Shown: positions 19,262 through 29,891 of the stretch, one piece after another
Layout: each line of letters begins with the position of its first letter
Position numbering within the stretch: the first letter of the stretch is position 1
Assembly: GCA_039519185.1 (NCBI GenBank)
Contig: CM076854.1
Span: forward strand, 154,686,166-154,750,165
DNA from: Astragalus membranaceus
Taxonomy: Eukaryota > Streptophyta > Magnoliopsida > Fabales > Fabaceae
Length of the DNA: 64,000 bases
Direction of reading: 5' to 3'
Made by a program: the position numbers and the translations under genes
The notes under the pieces: model-generated
What the model was told of the DNA's origin: nothing
Seen by the model: only the letters and a program-made list of their open reading frames with translations
Database searches by the model: none

Positions 19262-21711
19262 CACCCTAAATATTTAATTAATTTATTTAATTAAGTATTT
19301 AGGTATTTCTTTTATTTAATTGGGTTTTTATTATTTATTGAAATTGTTTTAATTGAGGGGTGGTGTGATGCTAGGAGGAGGAGGTGCCAAACTAAATGGA
19401 CTTGGGCCTAAGTGAGAAGCCCAAGCCCATTATTCTTGTCATATGCGAAGTGGCTAGGTTAGTTGGAGGCTAGGGTTTTGTGGAAAATTTGCGAATTGGA
19501 GAGCTAGAGAGTGAGGGAGAGGGCGCCGTAAGGAGAAGAGGAGAAGAGGAGAGGAGTCGCAACCAAGGAAGAGCAAGGGACGTGATCTTGTTGCTGTGGT
19601 CCTGTACGTGACTATCTCTGAAGCCTCCGTTCTTCAATTTCGAGGTTAGGGGAGCTCTATCCTTCTATCTAATAGATCATATGATGGGTCCTAGATCTAG
19701 GGTTAGACTAGATTTCTTGATATGTTGTTGATGTTGATTTTTACATATATATATATGCGAATTGATGTATGCCATGAATTCTTGATGTGTTCTTGATATG
19801 TTGTTGATGTTGATTTTTATATATGCGAATTGATGCATGCCATGAATTCCTTATGCGTTTGTTTGATGACTTGTGGCATTTGAGTATTCATGAAACTGTG
19901 ATTTGGTATGTTGGAATGATTGAGTTTTTCGCAAATTGAGTGGGTGAGTGCATAGGCGCCTAGGGCGCCAAGGTGATGGTGATGATAGTGCCCAATTGAG
20001 TTTTGAGAAATTGATTAAAATAAGGGCATTTTTGGTTGCTGGAAAATATGAATTTTTACACTTTTAAATTGTTAGGGATCAATTTTTGTGTTGAAAAGTT
20101 GTTGGAAAAATTCTGGGTTGTGTTGCTGCTGTTTCTGGGCGCCAGGCTCCCTGTGCTGGGCGCCAAGGGCGCTGTGCGCGTGTCTGTGCGCCTGGGCGCT
20201 GGGCGCCTGTGGCGTGTTGTGTTGTGCGCCTGGGCGCTGGGCGCCTGTGGCGTGTTGCGTGTGTGTGTTGCGCGCCTGGGCGCTGGGCGCCAGTGCGCGT
20301 GTTGCCTGGTTGCCTGGGCGCCTAAGGCGCCAATTTTCAAAATGTTGCCTGATTTTTCCCAAACTTATTTTTAACATAACTTTTGACTCAGACGTCCGTT
20401 TTGAACGTTTCGAAAAGTGTCGTGAAGCTTTTTACGTTGTCTATCTGTGGGTCAAATTTTTAAAATGAAAAATTGTTATTTTCTGATGGTTTGTGGGCGC
20501 CCAAGTGGCCGTCCCCGGTGGTCGTCCCAGTGACATTGAAAAATTATATGGAGCTCTTTAAAAATCCCTTTTTGGTGTATAAACAACAGTTTTAACGTGG
20601 TAGTGTCAAAAATGATGATTTTGACGAGGATGCCCTTGGTGGCTAGTCAAATGACTGTTTTGCCCCTAGTGGCCAGAGTTGTTGATAATGATGTGTAAAT
20701 GACGAGGATGCCCTTGGTGGCTAGTCAAATGACGTTTTTGCCCTTAGTGGCTATTGTTTGAATTGATGATGTTTATAAATAGCGACGTTGTGTATGTAAT
20801 GAGGCCCACAAGGCTAAGTGACGTTTGAGGCCCGATGGGCTAAGTGATGTTAAGGTCTAAATGGCCAAGTGACGTTGTGTGCTGATTGTGAATTTGACAG
20901 GTGCTGTGCTCTTTGTGAGCAAACCGGTAAGTGACGGGTCACATAGTTGACTATGATTTGAGTAATTGTGTGTTGTGTGTTTGTGAGTGGTGCATGTCAT
21001 AGCGTCTCATGCCCATATGCATAAACCCAGTGACGTTTTTGAGGCCTGAGTGGCTAAGTGACGATGAGGCCTTAAGGGCTAAGCGACGTTTGTGAAAAGG
21101 TACCTCATGCATATGCCCGCGAGTGGGTTGCATTTCATAAGCCTACATGACATGAGATGAGTTATTGTAAGTGATGTGAATGATGACTGTGATGTGGATA
21201 TTTAGTGTTTCGGATGTTGATTGTTCTAGTGCGTAGCCTACGATTAGTACTTATCATGTTTCCTATTATATGGATTGAAATGATGCTCACCCTTTCCTGT
21301 TTGAATGTTACCCCCGTGTTGGTAACGTGCAGGTGATTCCCAGTGAAGGTCTTAGCTTCACTTCTTGAGTCGAGTCGTCATGCTCTGATACGTAGCACTC
21401 AGGGGGGGAAATGAACTCGACATTTATTAATGATTTTTGGTTGTTATGTCCATGTGGACTCTTCTGTTACGTTTTATTATTTTCCGCTGCGTAGTTGGTT
21501 TTGTTATGTTGAGTTTTATAAGCGACGTTAAATTGAGGCTTGAGATTCTTTTATTTGTGACGTGCTACGTGAATGCATGAAATACTGAGTTGAACTGTTT
21601 TAAATTGATAAGCGACGTTTTATTGAAGTATGTGTAACATTCCCTATGAACGAATTTTTTTTTAAACTCTGATTTTTAGAAATAAAGTGACGGGTAGAAA
21701 GGGGTGTTACA
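19257..21711 (+). repeat. Tekay LTR 3 (terminal)
   Basis: Last LTR of the array, followed at once by the AAAAT duplication. It differs from LTR2 by an extra block of about 22 bp in the GGGCGC region (near 20145), a shorter GT run near 20260, and a shorter poly-T run near 21654. It carries no primer site downstream. Confidence 0.9.
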
Positions 21712-21716
21712 AAAAT
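21712..21716 (+). other. target site duplication AAAAT, right
   Basis: Matches 5383-5387 exactly and closes the Tekay array as one insertion site. Confidence 0.9.
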
Positions 21717-24087
21717 CTTCACTATAAAGAAGCTCCACTCCCACACTTAATGATAGACTCCACACTCCATAATCAGTTATACAATACACTTCCAGCACGA
21801 AATTCTCTGGTTTTTGAGAGGGAACATACAGTGATAAACTGTTCTCTTGCATCCATTGAAGATCAATCATCAAATCCATTAGAAGATTCTGTTCTGCTCA
21901 TGCTATAGCACTGTCAGCACACCAGTTCACGCGTAAGAGTTGGAGGGGTGTATCTTTTGCACATTCTTCTTCTATTTTCTGTCTTGGTGATATGAACTAC
22001 ACTGTTTGTAAGTTGTTGATAATGTTTGACATGAGCTAAACATCTTTTAGTTGGATTGCTTGAGCTTTGTAATGACTCTTTAATGTGTTAGTAATATAAT
22101 AATATGATGTATGCATTTCAATCTCTGTGTTTTAATGTTTCCAAACCTGTTTTGGGATTGGCCAACTAAAATAGGTAGATTCATGGGTTCAGAAATTGTT
22201 CATGAGTTGATCTCAAAGATTGATATGAGTGAGTGGTTGTTTTAAAGACATTTAGAACAATCCTTGCCCAAACCTAGACATACACTACAAGAATTTCGTA
22301 CATTTTCGGCGGCCAAAATCTGCCGGTAATGGCTAAAATCCGCCGGTAATGGCCAAAATCGACGACATTACCGACGGATTTTGTCCGTCGGAAATTCATC
22401 CGCAGGTAACGGTCACCGGCGGATTTTCCGTCGGAAAAATCCGCCGGTAATTATTTTTAAAATTTTTTTTTTTTTAGAAATCCGCCGGTAATCACCCAAA
22501 ATCCGCCGGTAATCACCCGAAATCCGTCGGTAATTATTTAAATTTTTTTAAAAAAATGTTTTTTAAATACGTTAATTTAAAAAATTAATATTATTTAATT
22601 TTTTTTGTTTTTTTAAATTTATTTCTTTTTTTAAATTCGTTTATTTTAATTTATTTATTTATTATTTAATTTATTTCTTTTTTAAAATTCGTTTATTTAA
22701 AAAATTAATATTATTTTATTTATTTAATTATTTATGTGAAGAGATTGAGAAAAATAAAGTGTATGTATGTGAGATTGAGAAGAAAGTGTATAAATGTATA
22801 AATGTGTGAAGATTTTGAGAAGAGATTGAGAATAAAGTGTATACATGTGTGAAGATTTTGAGAAGAGATTGAAAAAAATGAAGTGTATGTATGTGAGATT
22901 GAGAAGAAAGTGTATAAATGTATAAATGTGTGAAGATTTTGAGAAGAGATTGAGAATAAAGTGTATAAATGTGTGAAGATTTTGAGAAGAGATTGAGAAA
23001 AATGAAGTGTATGTATGTGAGAAGATTTGATAAGAGATTGAATGAGAAGGAAGAAGAAAGAGGAAGTAAAGATTTGAGAGAAATATGAAAGAGAGATATG
23101 TAGAGAAATTTATGGAGATTGGAGAGTATGAGAAGGAAATAAAGAGTGAAATGAGAGAATGAGAAGAGTGTAGGAGAAAGTTGTATTTATAGGAAATGAG
23201 AAAGAGTGTAAAAAAATTAAATAAATAATTTTTTAAAAATAATCCGCCGGAAATGGCTATTACCGACGGATTTTTAAAAAAATTTATTATTTTTTTTTTA
23301 AAAAAATCCGCCGGTAACGCACATTACCGGCGGATGTGCATTACCGGCAGATAAATCCGCCGGTAATGTGCATTACCGGCGGATTTTTTTAAAAAAAAAT
23401 AATAAAAAATTTTAAAAATCCGCCGGTAATAGCCATTTCCGGCGGATTATTTTTAAAAAAAAAAAAGTTTACGCAAAACAATTCCGCCGGTAACGCTCAA
23501 AATCCGCCGGTAATTTACCGGGGGATTAATTCCGCCGGTAACGCTCAAAATCCGCCGGTAATTTACCGGGGATTAAATCCGCCGGTAACGCCCAAAATCC
23601 GCCGGTAATTTACTGGCGGATTTAATCCGCCGGAAATGCCCCGCCGGAAATGGGCGAAATTCTTATAGTGATAGGAGGGCTTAGTTCATAGAGTGAATAC
23701 CGTGGGCTCCTTAATAGACAAATGTGAACTTACTTGAAGCCTAGACATAGGATCTTATCACGAAACCTTGGTGAAAGTGACCGAAAGGCACACAACATAT
23801 GCTACAGCACTCAATGCTATAGCATCTAATGCTATAGCACTAACACAGAAGGGAAATTACTTAGTAAAAGCAATCCAACTAAGTCTTCACCATATAGTTT
23901 CCCTTTTTACTTCCTTGCACTTCAACCTTTATTTTACTATTCCAAAATTGTGTTTTTATCCTTACACACTGATTTGCTAAGACATGACAACTCTAAATTA
24001 AATACAATCCCTGTGGGTACGACCTGTATTTTCTACTATATTACTTGTGTGACTGCGTATACTTGCGCATATATATAATTCACAACA
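21717..24087 (+). repeat. Athila-like LTR, right part (interrupted by CACTA)
   Basis: Continues the LTR that starts at 5122. TGCTATAGCAC-type words at 21899 and 23811-23850 link it with the left fragment. It ends ...CACAACA just before an Asp-tRNA-type primer site. Removing the Tekay array and the CACTA element leaves about 1.24 kb of LTR, a plausible Athila length. The exact end (24084 or 24087) is uncertain. Confidence 0.5.
22283..23670. mobile_element. non-autonomous CACTA (En/Spm) element
   Basis: The ends are CACTACAAGAATTTCG and, inverted, CACTATAAGAATTTCG. A 3-bp duplication ATA flanks it (22280-22282 and 23671-23673). Both subterminal regions are packed with direct and inverted CCGCCGGTAA motifs (22320-22530 and 23235-23650), as expected for TNPA/TNP1-type binding sites. 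The middle (22740-23040) is a degenerate repeat of GAGATTGAGAAGA and GTGTATAAATGTG words. No transposase is encoded, so it must be mobilised in trans. Confidence 0.9.
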
Positions 24088-24093
24088 AGTTTT

Positions 24094-24111
24094 TGGCGCC
24101 GTTGCCGGGGA
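24094..24111 (+). other. Athila-type primer binding site
   Basis: TGGCGCCGTTGCCGGGGA is the hallmark primer site of plant Athila/Tat gypsy elements (Asp-tRNA type). It sits a few bases after the inferred LTR end and 95 bp before the gag start. Confidence 0.85.
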
Positions 24112-24206
24112 TTGAAATTAATTTTACTGGTGAAATTCTTAGCATAATAGTGTAGCTTTTACTCTGGTGTTTGTTTTTGATGCTACAGCACAGGATGCTA
24201 TAGCAT

Positions 24207-24801
24207 ATGCACAGGCTCAATTCACCAGAATTTCAATTTGATCCTGAGATAAAAAGGAGGTTCAGAGCATTGCGAAGGCAGCAAAAGTTACAGCAGAGAG
24301 CAGCCATGTCAGAACATAACTCTGGCAGAAGCTCCCATAGAGGAGGAAGAAGTGGCAGAGGTAGAGGTTCCCAACATGGCACTCACACTGAAATTCCTGC
24401 ATTCACAGGGAGAGGACCAGTCACTGATTATTCAGGCCCTGTTCATGATCCAGAAGAATGGTATAGGCAACAATTCATACAGATTGGACCAGAAGGTATG
24501 GTTAATGATAGAGACAGGCCAATGAGGGATTATGCAGTTTTTAACTCTCAAGCCATGCAAACTAGCATAGTGAGACCTCAACTTAATACAACTCATTTTG
24601 AATTTAAACCAATGATGTTTCAAATGCTTCAAACAATTGGTCAGTTTGGTGGAACCATCAATGATGATCCACATTTGCACTTAAAACAATTTTTGGAAGT
24701 TTGTAGTAATTTCTCTTTTCCTGGAGTTTCTGATGATGCCTTTAAACTCAAACTTTTTCCCTATTCTTTAAAGGACAGGGAAAAAGCTTGGCTGAACTCA
24801 T

Positions 24802-24812
<11 letters not shown>
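24207..24812 (+). pseudogene. truncated Athila-like gag
   Basis: 201 codons starting at ATG 24207. After a basic, Arg/Gly-rich N-terminus come the Athila gag motifs PMRDYAVFNSQAM, NTTHFEFKPMMFQMLQ, QFGGTINDDPHLHLKQFLEVC and FPYSLKDREKAWLNSL. The frame ends in a TAG inside a GATA microsatellite (24803-24835), after which all gag similarity is lost. The rest of the element, pol and the 3' LTR, is not in the window. Confidence 0.8.

Positions 24813-24835
<23 letters not shown>
24803..24835. repeat. (GATA)n microsatellite
   Basis: About eight GATA units at the exact breakpoint of the Athila gag. It may have grown from the GATAGA of the gag sequence or mark the joint of a deletion. Confidence 0.9.
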
Positions 24836-24836
<1 letters not shown>

Positions 24837-26010
24837 GTCCATCTATTTGACTCAAAACTTCTTTTTATCAAAAATTTAAATTATCAAAAATTATCAAAAA
24901 TGTAAATTTAAATTTAATAAACTGGGAAAAATATAATAGTTAGACTAAAAAAATCATAGTTTAATATTCTAATAGTAAATAATATAAAATTTAGTCCTCT
25001 TTTTATTCTGATATTCAAAAAATAAAATTAAGAATAAAAACATAAAAGTTAACACATTTTAATATTTTATTAATAGTTTTAATTAAAAAATACATATAAT
25101 GGAATGGTCCCCATCCCCATCCCCAAGTTAAATTACCGGCTTGTGGGAAAATGCCACCTTAGAAGTGATTCCCCTTATCGTAAACTATTTAAGTAGCACT
25201 GAATTTTTTTATGTATCAAGAGAAAATGCTTCAAGGTATTTTTGTCAAGGTAAATGCTCAATGGTCCGTTGCACATCTTTAATGTGTTAACTATTAGTTT
25301 ATTAATTTATTTCAAATATTTTTTTAACAATAATTTATTTCAAATATTGAAATTGAATTGGAATAAATGAGCATTATATATAGTATTGTATTTCCATAAA
25401 AGACACAATTGACTACCTATATTTTTTTTGGTTACCCCACTTGATTTCCTCTAGTAAATTAAAATGAAGACTCTCTTCATTTGGATTTCTAATTGACTTC
25501 ATGACATATTTTATTTGGTTTGTAATAAATTTAAATGAAAAACTTTTTCACTTGAATTACTAATTGATTTCATGACATATTATATTTGGTAAGGAGTTTT
25601 TTTTATAAGCAAATAATTTGTTAAGAAGTTGATGTGGATAGTTAATGGAGCCGAAAACATGAGGATGTTCGGGCTATTATAACAATCTTTTAAATGTGTT
25701 CATTTTAAAAAAAAATGTTTTTATAATTATTATTCAATTCTTGTCAAAAAAAAATTATTATTCAATTGGAATGTTTTGATGTGTTTTTTGAGAAGTGGTG
25801 CAACACTTGTGGGATTTTGGTATTTTTTGTGTTTGTTTTAAAAAATAAAAATATATGACACTAATACCTGATGTTGTCAATCCAGGATAGTTTGCAAATT
25901 TGTTCTACATAGTGCAATGAGGTCCAAATACATTTACATGTAATCGGTTTTTGGAAAATAAATAACATGATTTTGACATCATAATTCCAAAATATTTCCA
26001 TGTATATATA
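24836..26010. other. AT-rich intergenic sequence
   Basis: No gene, structured repeat or splice-bounded exon was recognised. The sequence is strongly AT-rich with many homopolymer runs. Confidence 0.6.
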
Positions 26011-26011
26011 T

Positions 26012-26187
26012 ATGGGTAAACCGGGGTATCAATCGCACGGACAACAGTGACTAATCTCTCGCTCATTGCAGGTGCCTCAAGAGGACAGTTGGCCCAGAGT
26101 TTTAACGCTGCTCCGTACCCAAGACGGGGATTGAACCCCCGACCATTGGTTAAGGGAGGTTCAGCCCCAACCGCTGAACCCTATGTC
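26012..26187 (-). mobile_element. tRNA-derived SINE 1
   Basis: Read on the minus strand it starts near 26187 with an A-box-like TTCAGCGGTTGGGGCTGA and has the B-box-like GGGGTTCAATCCCC. The rest resembles the SINEs at 40224 and 42714 (shared AGATTAGTC... words near the 3' end and a GGTTTA end). The tail is AT-rich. A target duplication was not clear. Confidence 0.6.
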
Positions 26188-26514
26188 AACATGTGAATAT
26201 ACCAAACAAAAATACAAATGTTTAGCAAATTCTGAATTTGCTTCACCAATTTTCAATGATGTATTAATTTGTATAAATATTTGCTAGTTATATTTTCAAT
26301 TTCATTTAAAGAGTGGATCAAATATTTCTAATAATGTGATTATCTAATTAAAATATATATGATTTTTATGGCATAACACATTGCACTTTTAATATATTTT
26401 GTTGACAATGCACTTTTAATTTAAAATATCAAATTACAACATGTGGTGTGATCGTGTATGACAAAATTTTCAAAATGTTTACATTAGAGGACATTGGCAA
26501 GAAATGCAAAATTC

Positions 26515-27170
26515 GATGTAGCAATATGATGAACTAAATTCCATACTTCATCACTCTTTGGCTCTGCTACTTCCTCTGACGTGGCCAGCCAGCTCTTGGT
26601 CATAACTCTCAAGAATGGTTGATTTGTTCATCTGAAACTAAAATCAAAAGGGATTTTGGCCCAAAGCAAGTAAAAAAATATAAAATACATTAATTAGAAA
26701 TAGGTTGTCGATCAAGTGTCAAAAAAAACAGAAGCAAATATCATTTATTCGTGAGAGTTACAACTTACATTGTAGTAAGCAACAGATTTGAACTTATCGA
26801 TTCCACGCCAGCAAACTTGTCTTCCATTGAAGGTCTCTAAGTCAAAAGAAAAAGAATGAACTATTATTAAAACCTAAGAGGGAAGGAAAAACACTTGAAC
26901 ATGTGAAGAACAGAACATGAGAGAGGTGTATTTTACACCATAAATACTCATACCTTTTGTGACAACAAATATTTCATAACCTGATGCATGCATACGATAA
27001 TAATATTAGAGACCTTTACTATAAATCAATATAAATCAAACTTGTTGAGTATATACTAATAATTCCAAAATATTAGGACAACATGGTACCTGTTATTCCT
27101 TAGAAAAATTAAACTTATGTGAGAATCAAATATTTAAAGCAAACCCCAATATCATGTGAAGAAATGGATT
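26515..27170 (-). CDS. possible small multi-exon gene or gene remnant, unrecognised
   Basis: On the minus strand, exon-like blocks with canonical splice borders join in one frame. One block near 26973-26947 reads YEIFVVTK. The next, near 26837-26772, reads ETFNGRQVCWRGIDKFKSVAYYN. The last, from about 26632, reads MNKSTILESYDQELAGHVR and ends at a TGA near 26553. A further ATGAAAAG/GT near 27180-27170 could be a first exon, but I could not connect it in frame. I do not recognise the family. It may be the 3' part of a gene, or a decayed one. Confidence 0.3.
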
Positions 27171-27780
27171 ACCTTTTCATTGTTGAGACCAATTAAAGAT
27201 TGAAGCAATTATGCAAGTTAGGATTGCTACACCTTCTTCACCTTTCTCTCATTCTTTTGAGGAGTTGATTTTCACATTGAAAGAGGGAGGATGAAATATT
27301 AGTGAGGGTGAGGGAGAGAGAAAATGATTTTGGGTTGTTGTTGTGGATGAGTGGGTGGTTGTGTGTCCGAAACGTAAAAAGTAGAAATTTTATTCTAATT
27401 ATTAGCATTGATCGCACATGAGGAAATTGTGGATCTACATTCAAGTTGGTTATACCATGTAATTGTATTTGGACTGAATTTTGTATCATATACAACTTGA
27501 ACCCACAAATTGACAATCCAAAATTTAAATTAATTATGATTCATTGATTGATTATCATAACAAAGAATAAGGAAAATAAAAGTCACCGTTTAATGCATAT
27601 AAATTTTGAGAATTTCGTTTTTTATGGGAGCTGTTTTTAGCCATTTTATTAAGTGCCTTTTACGTATTTAATTATGTTGTCATTATAGCCGTATTACTCC
27701 ATATCAGTTGCTGTGTTATATTGAGGTGCAATTGGTCAACGTTTTCAATGTTGCAAATCCTTATAATTAATTACGTTTAT

Positions 27781-28129
27781 ATTTATTCTATTTTTAATTT
27801 ATTATCAGATTACATGGCAGCCAACATGTCAAGGTGTGGTGACATGGAATTGCATCAGCAATTTTGTCATTTCCTGGTTTGATTACATGGACAGTCCACG
27901 TGGACTGTTCATGGTTATATATTACTGAGATATATTAAATCTAATGTTGTTTTAAGATATATTTATTCAGTTTTTAATTTATTATCAGATTACATGGCAG
28001 CCAACATGTCAAGGTGTGGTGACATGGAATTGCATCAGCAATGATGTCATTTCCTAGTTTGATTACATGGACAGTCCACGTGGACTGTTCTTGGTTATAT
28101 ATTACTAAGATATATTAAATTTAATGTTG

Positions 28130-28140
<11 letters not shown>
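27781..28140. repeat. 180-bp tandem duplication
   Basis: 27781-27960 and 27961-28140 are near-identical copies in perfect register, with only a few substitutions. Each holds the 18-bp perfect palindrome ACAGTCCACGTGGACTGT (27891-27908 and 28071-28088), whose centre is a CACGTG G-box. An AT dinucleotide run follows directly (about 28137-28178). Confidence 0.9.

Positions 28141-28178
<38 letters not shown>
28137..28178. repeat. (AT)n microsatellite
   Basis: An uninterrupted AT dinucleotide run ending the duplicated block. Confidence 0.9.
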
Positions 28179-28180
<2 letters not shown>

Positions 28181-28512
28181 TATTAAAACTTCTCCTCGTA
28201 GGCTGTCGAGGGCATCAATGAGATATTTGTTATCATACTTTGTCTTAGTCGATGATTAGCTAGTAGTTTGAGCCTTTGATTCCTTTAATTTTATTCAAGC
28301 GATTTCATTGATGAAGGAATTGTGTTCTTTAATTATGGGTTCCCTAACTCCTCCATTAGATTAGGTGAGAAGGGACGTGATGGATTATGTAATGGCTAAC
28401 ATAAACTAAAAATGCATGTAAATGGAAAGTAAAAGACTGAAAAAATGTAGATTTTTGATTGATTGGATGTGTGTTTACAAACTGTACTATATATATATAT
28501 ATACACACACAT

Positions 28513-28760
28513 CAGGGCTGGCCAATCACAAGTGCAGGCCTGTGCAATAGCACAGGGCCTCGGCCCAGTCCAAATTTTTTAGGGCCCCCCAAAAAAAATC
28601 CCTATCCCTCTCACCTTCAAAAGGTAGTTGAAATCTTGAAAAACTAATTGCAAATTGTTTGAGAGGGTCCTAATTTTACCTCATTGCAAACTAAAAGTAT
28701 AATTAGGGGGTCAATTTTTAAGATTTGAACAGGGCCCCCAAATTGTTTGGGACGACCCTA
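28513..28760. mobile_element. hAT-like non-autonomous element
   Basis: The left end CAGGGCTGGCC and the inverted right end TAGGGTCGTCC form imperfect hAT-type terminal repeats. Flanking octamers ACACACAT (28505-28512) and ATACACAT (28761-28768) match at seven of eight bases, which fits an hAT 8-bp duplication. The interior has runs of GGGCCCCC and no coding capacity. Confidence 0.65.
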
Positions 28761-29397
28761 ATACACATATACATGGTCTATGTCGGCCACTACTATTAGC
28801 GTACAACTTAACTACCGTAGGATCGACCAAGATCAACGTACAATAATAATGTGCAATGCTCGATAAAATCGAGGAGTGTCGTTCCACAACGTCCACTCGC
28901 ATGGAGAACGAGGTAAAATATCTCCGCTCCTTTTTCTACAGCGCTTCTTTACGTTTTCTTCAACCACTCCAGCGTTCTAAGTGTCCACGTGCATTGAATA
29001 CTTGCTTCCCACGCAAACTCTTCACTTCGGCCAAAACATCCTCAGCTATGCAACCTGTTTTGTCCTCGGCCACAAGCTCCTCAGCTTAGTCACCTTCTAG
29101 CTGAGCTCTTCCTTAGCCGAGTTACTGCTGTTCACAAGCTCCATCGCCCTTTGGCGTTTTAGCCCGTGATTTGTTTTATGCAGCTTTACTCAGGATTTTC
29201 CGCCAAATTCCCTTATCCTTAGCTATTTCTTGCCTTCATCGGCAAGCTTTGCTTTATTGATGTTCCTAGCTAGCTTCACCATAATTTAGTTCTCCTCGTA
29301 ACTGATGGCTTCTTCTTGAAGAGAACTATCTGTTCAGCGCAGACCCTTATCTCCTTGATCACATTCCACCAAGGCTACGATCAATGAATATGGGATT

Positions 29398-29573
29398 GAC
29401 CTCACTAGAATTAACAAGAAAGAGTTATAAAAATGATAAATCAAGTCTATTAGGCGACCTGTCCTCCTTCTTACTCCATATTTGAGTAACTCGGCTTCCA
29501 CCCATTCGGCCATATCCTCGCCTCAACTAAATTCTTCCTCGACCAATAACTTAGCAAATTTTGGGTGTTAACA
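29398..29573 (-). repeat. LTR end fragment (TGTTAACACCC family)
   Basis: Read on the minus strand, a C/G homopolymer purine tract (29575-29586) is followed by TGTTAACACCC, as a polypurine tract followed by an LTR start would be. About 175 bp of it is similar (roughly 80 percent by eye) to 33957-34131. The LTR probably extends leftward toward 28.9 kb, but I could not fix its other end. Confidence 0.5.
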
Positions 29574-29891
29574 ATCCCCCCCCCCGCTTGCACTGTTATC
29601 TAGTCGAGAAAATGGGTTATTTTGGCAACGCGAAAAAGAACTAATGAGCCAGCGTTGTTATGACTGCTAAACTAGCTGTTACAGTCTTGATTAGACGTAA
29701 AACGGCTAGTTTAACGTCAACAAATGCGATGAGGCGACGTTTCACTTGCGCCTTAATCATTATACCCATTAACTATAATTGGTCTTTCCATCAATCGTTT
29801 TGAGTTCACTGTTACCCATCATTTGCTTTTGTTGAAACTCTGCAAAAATCTTGATCATTTTTCGCCTCCACTTTCATCTACCATCTTTATA

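Larger units (their letters stand above)
5388..21711 (+). mobile_element. tandem Tekay/Del-like gypsy array: LTR-INT-LTR-INT-LTR
   Basis: Three near-identical LTRs (2441, 2440 and 2455 bp) flank two internal regions, each with primer site, gag-pol and polypurine tract. All LTRs start TGTAACACC and end GGTGTTACA. Only the outer borders carry a target duplication (AAAAT). The sequence joining internal region 1 to LTR2 to internal region 2 is seamless. This is what LTR-LTR unequal recombination between two copies at one site would give. Clade assignment rests on the long LTRs, the Met-tRNA primer site, three CCHC knuckles in gag and a C-terminal degenerate chromodomain. Both gag-pol genes are open, so the element is young. 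Confidence 0.9.
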
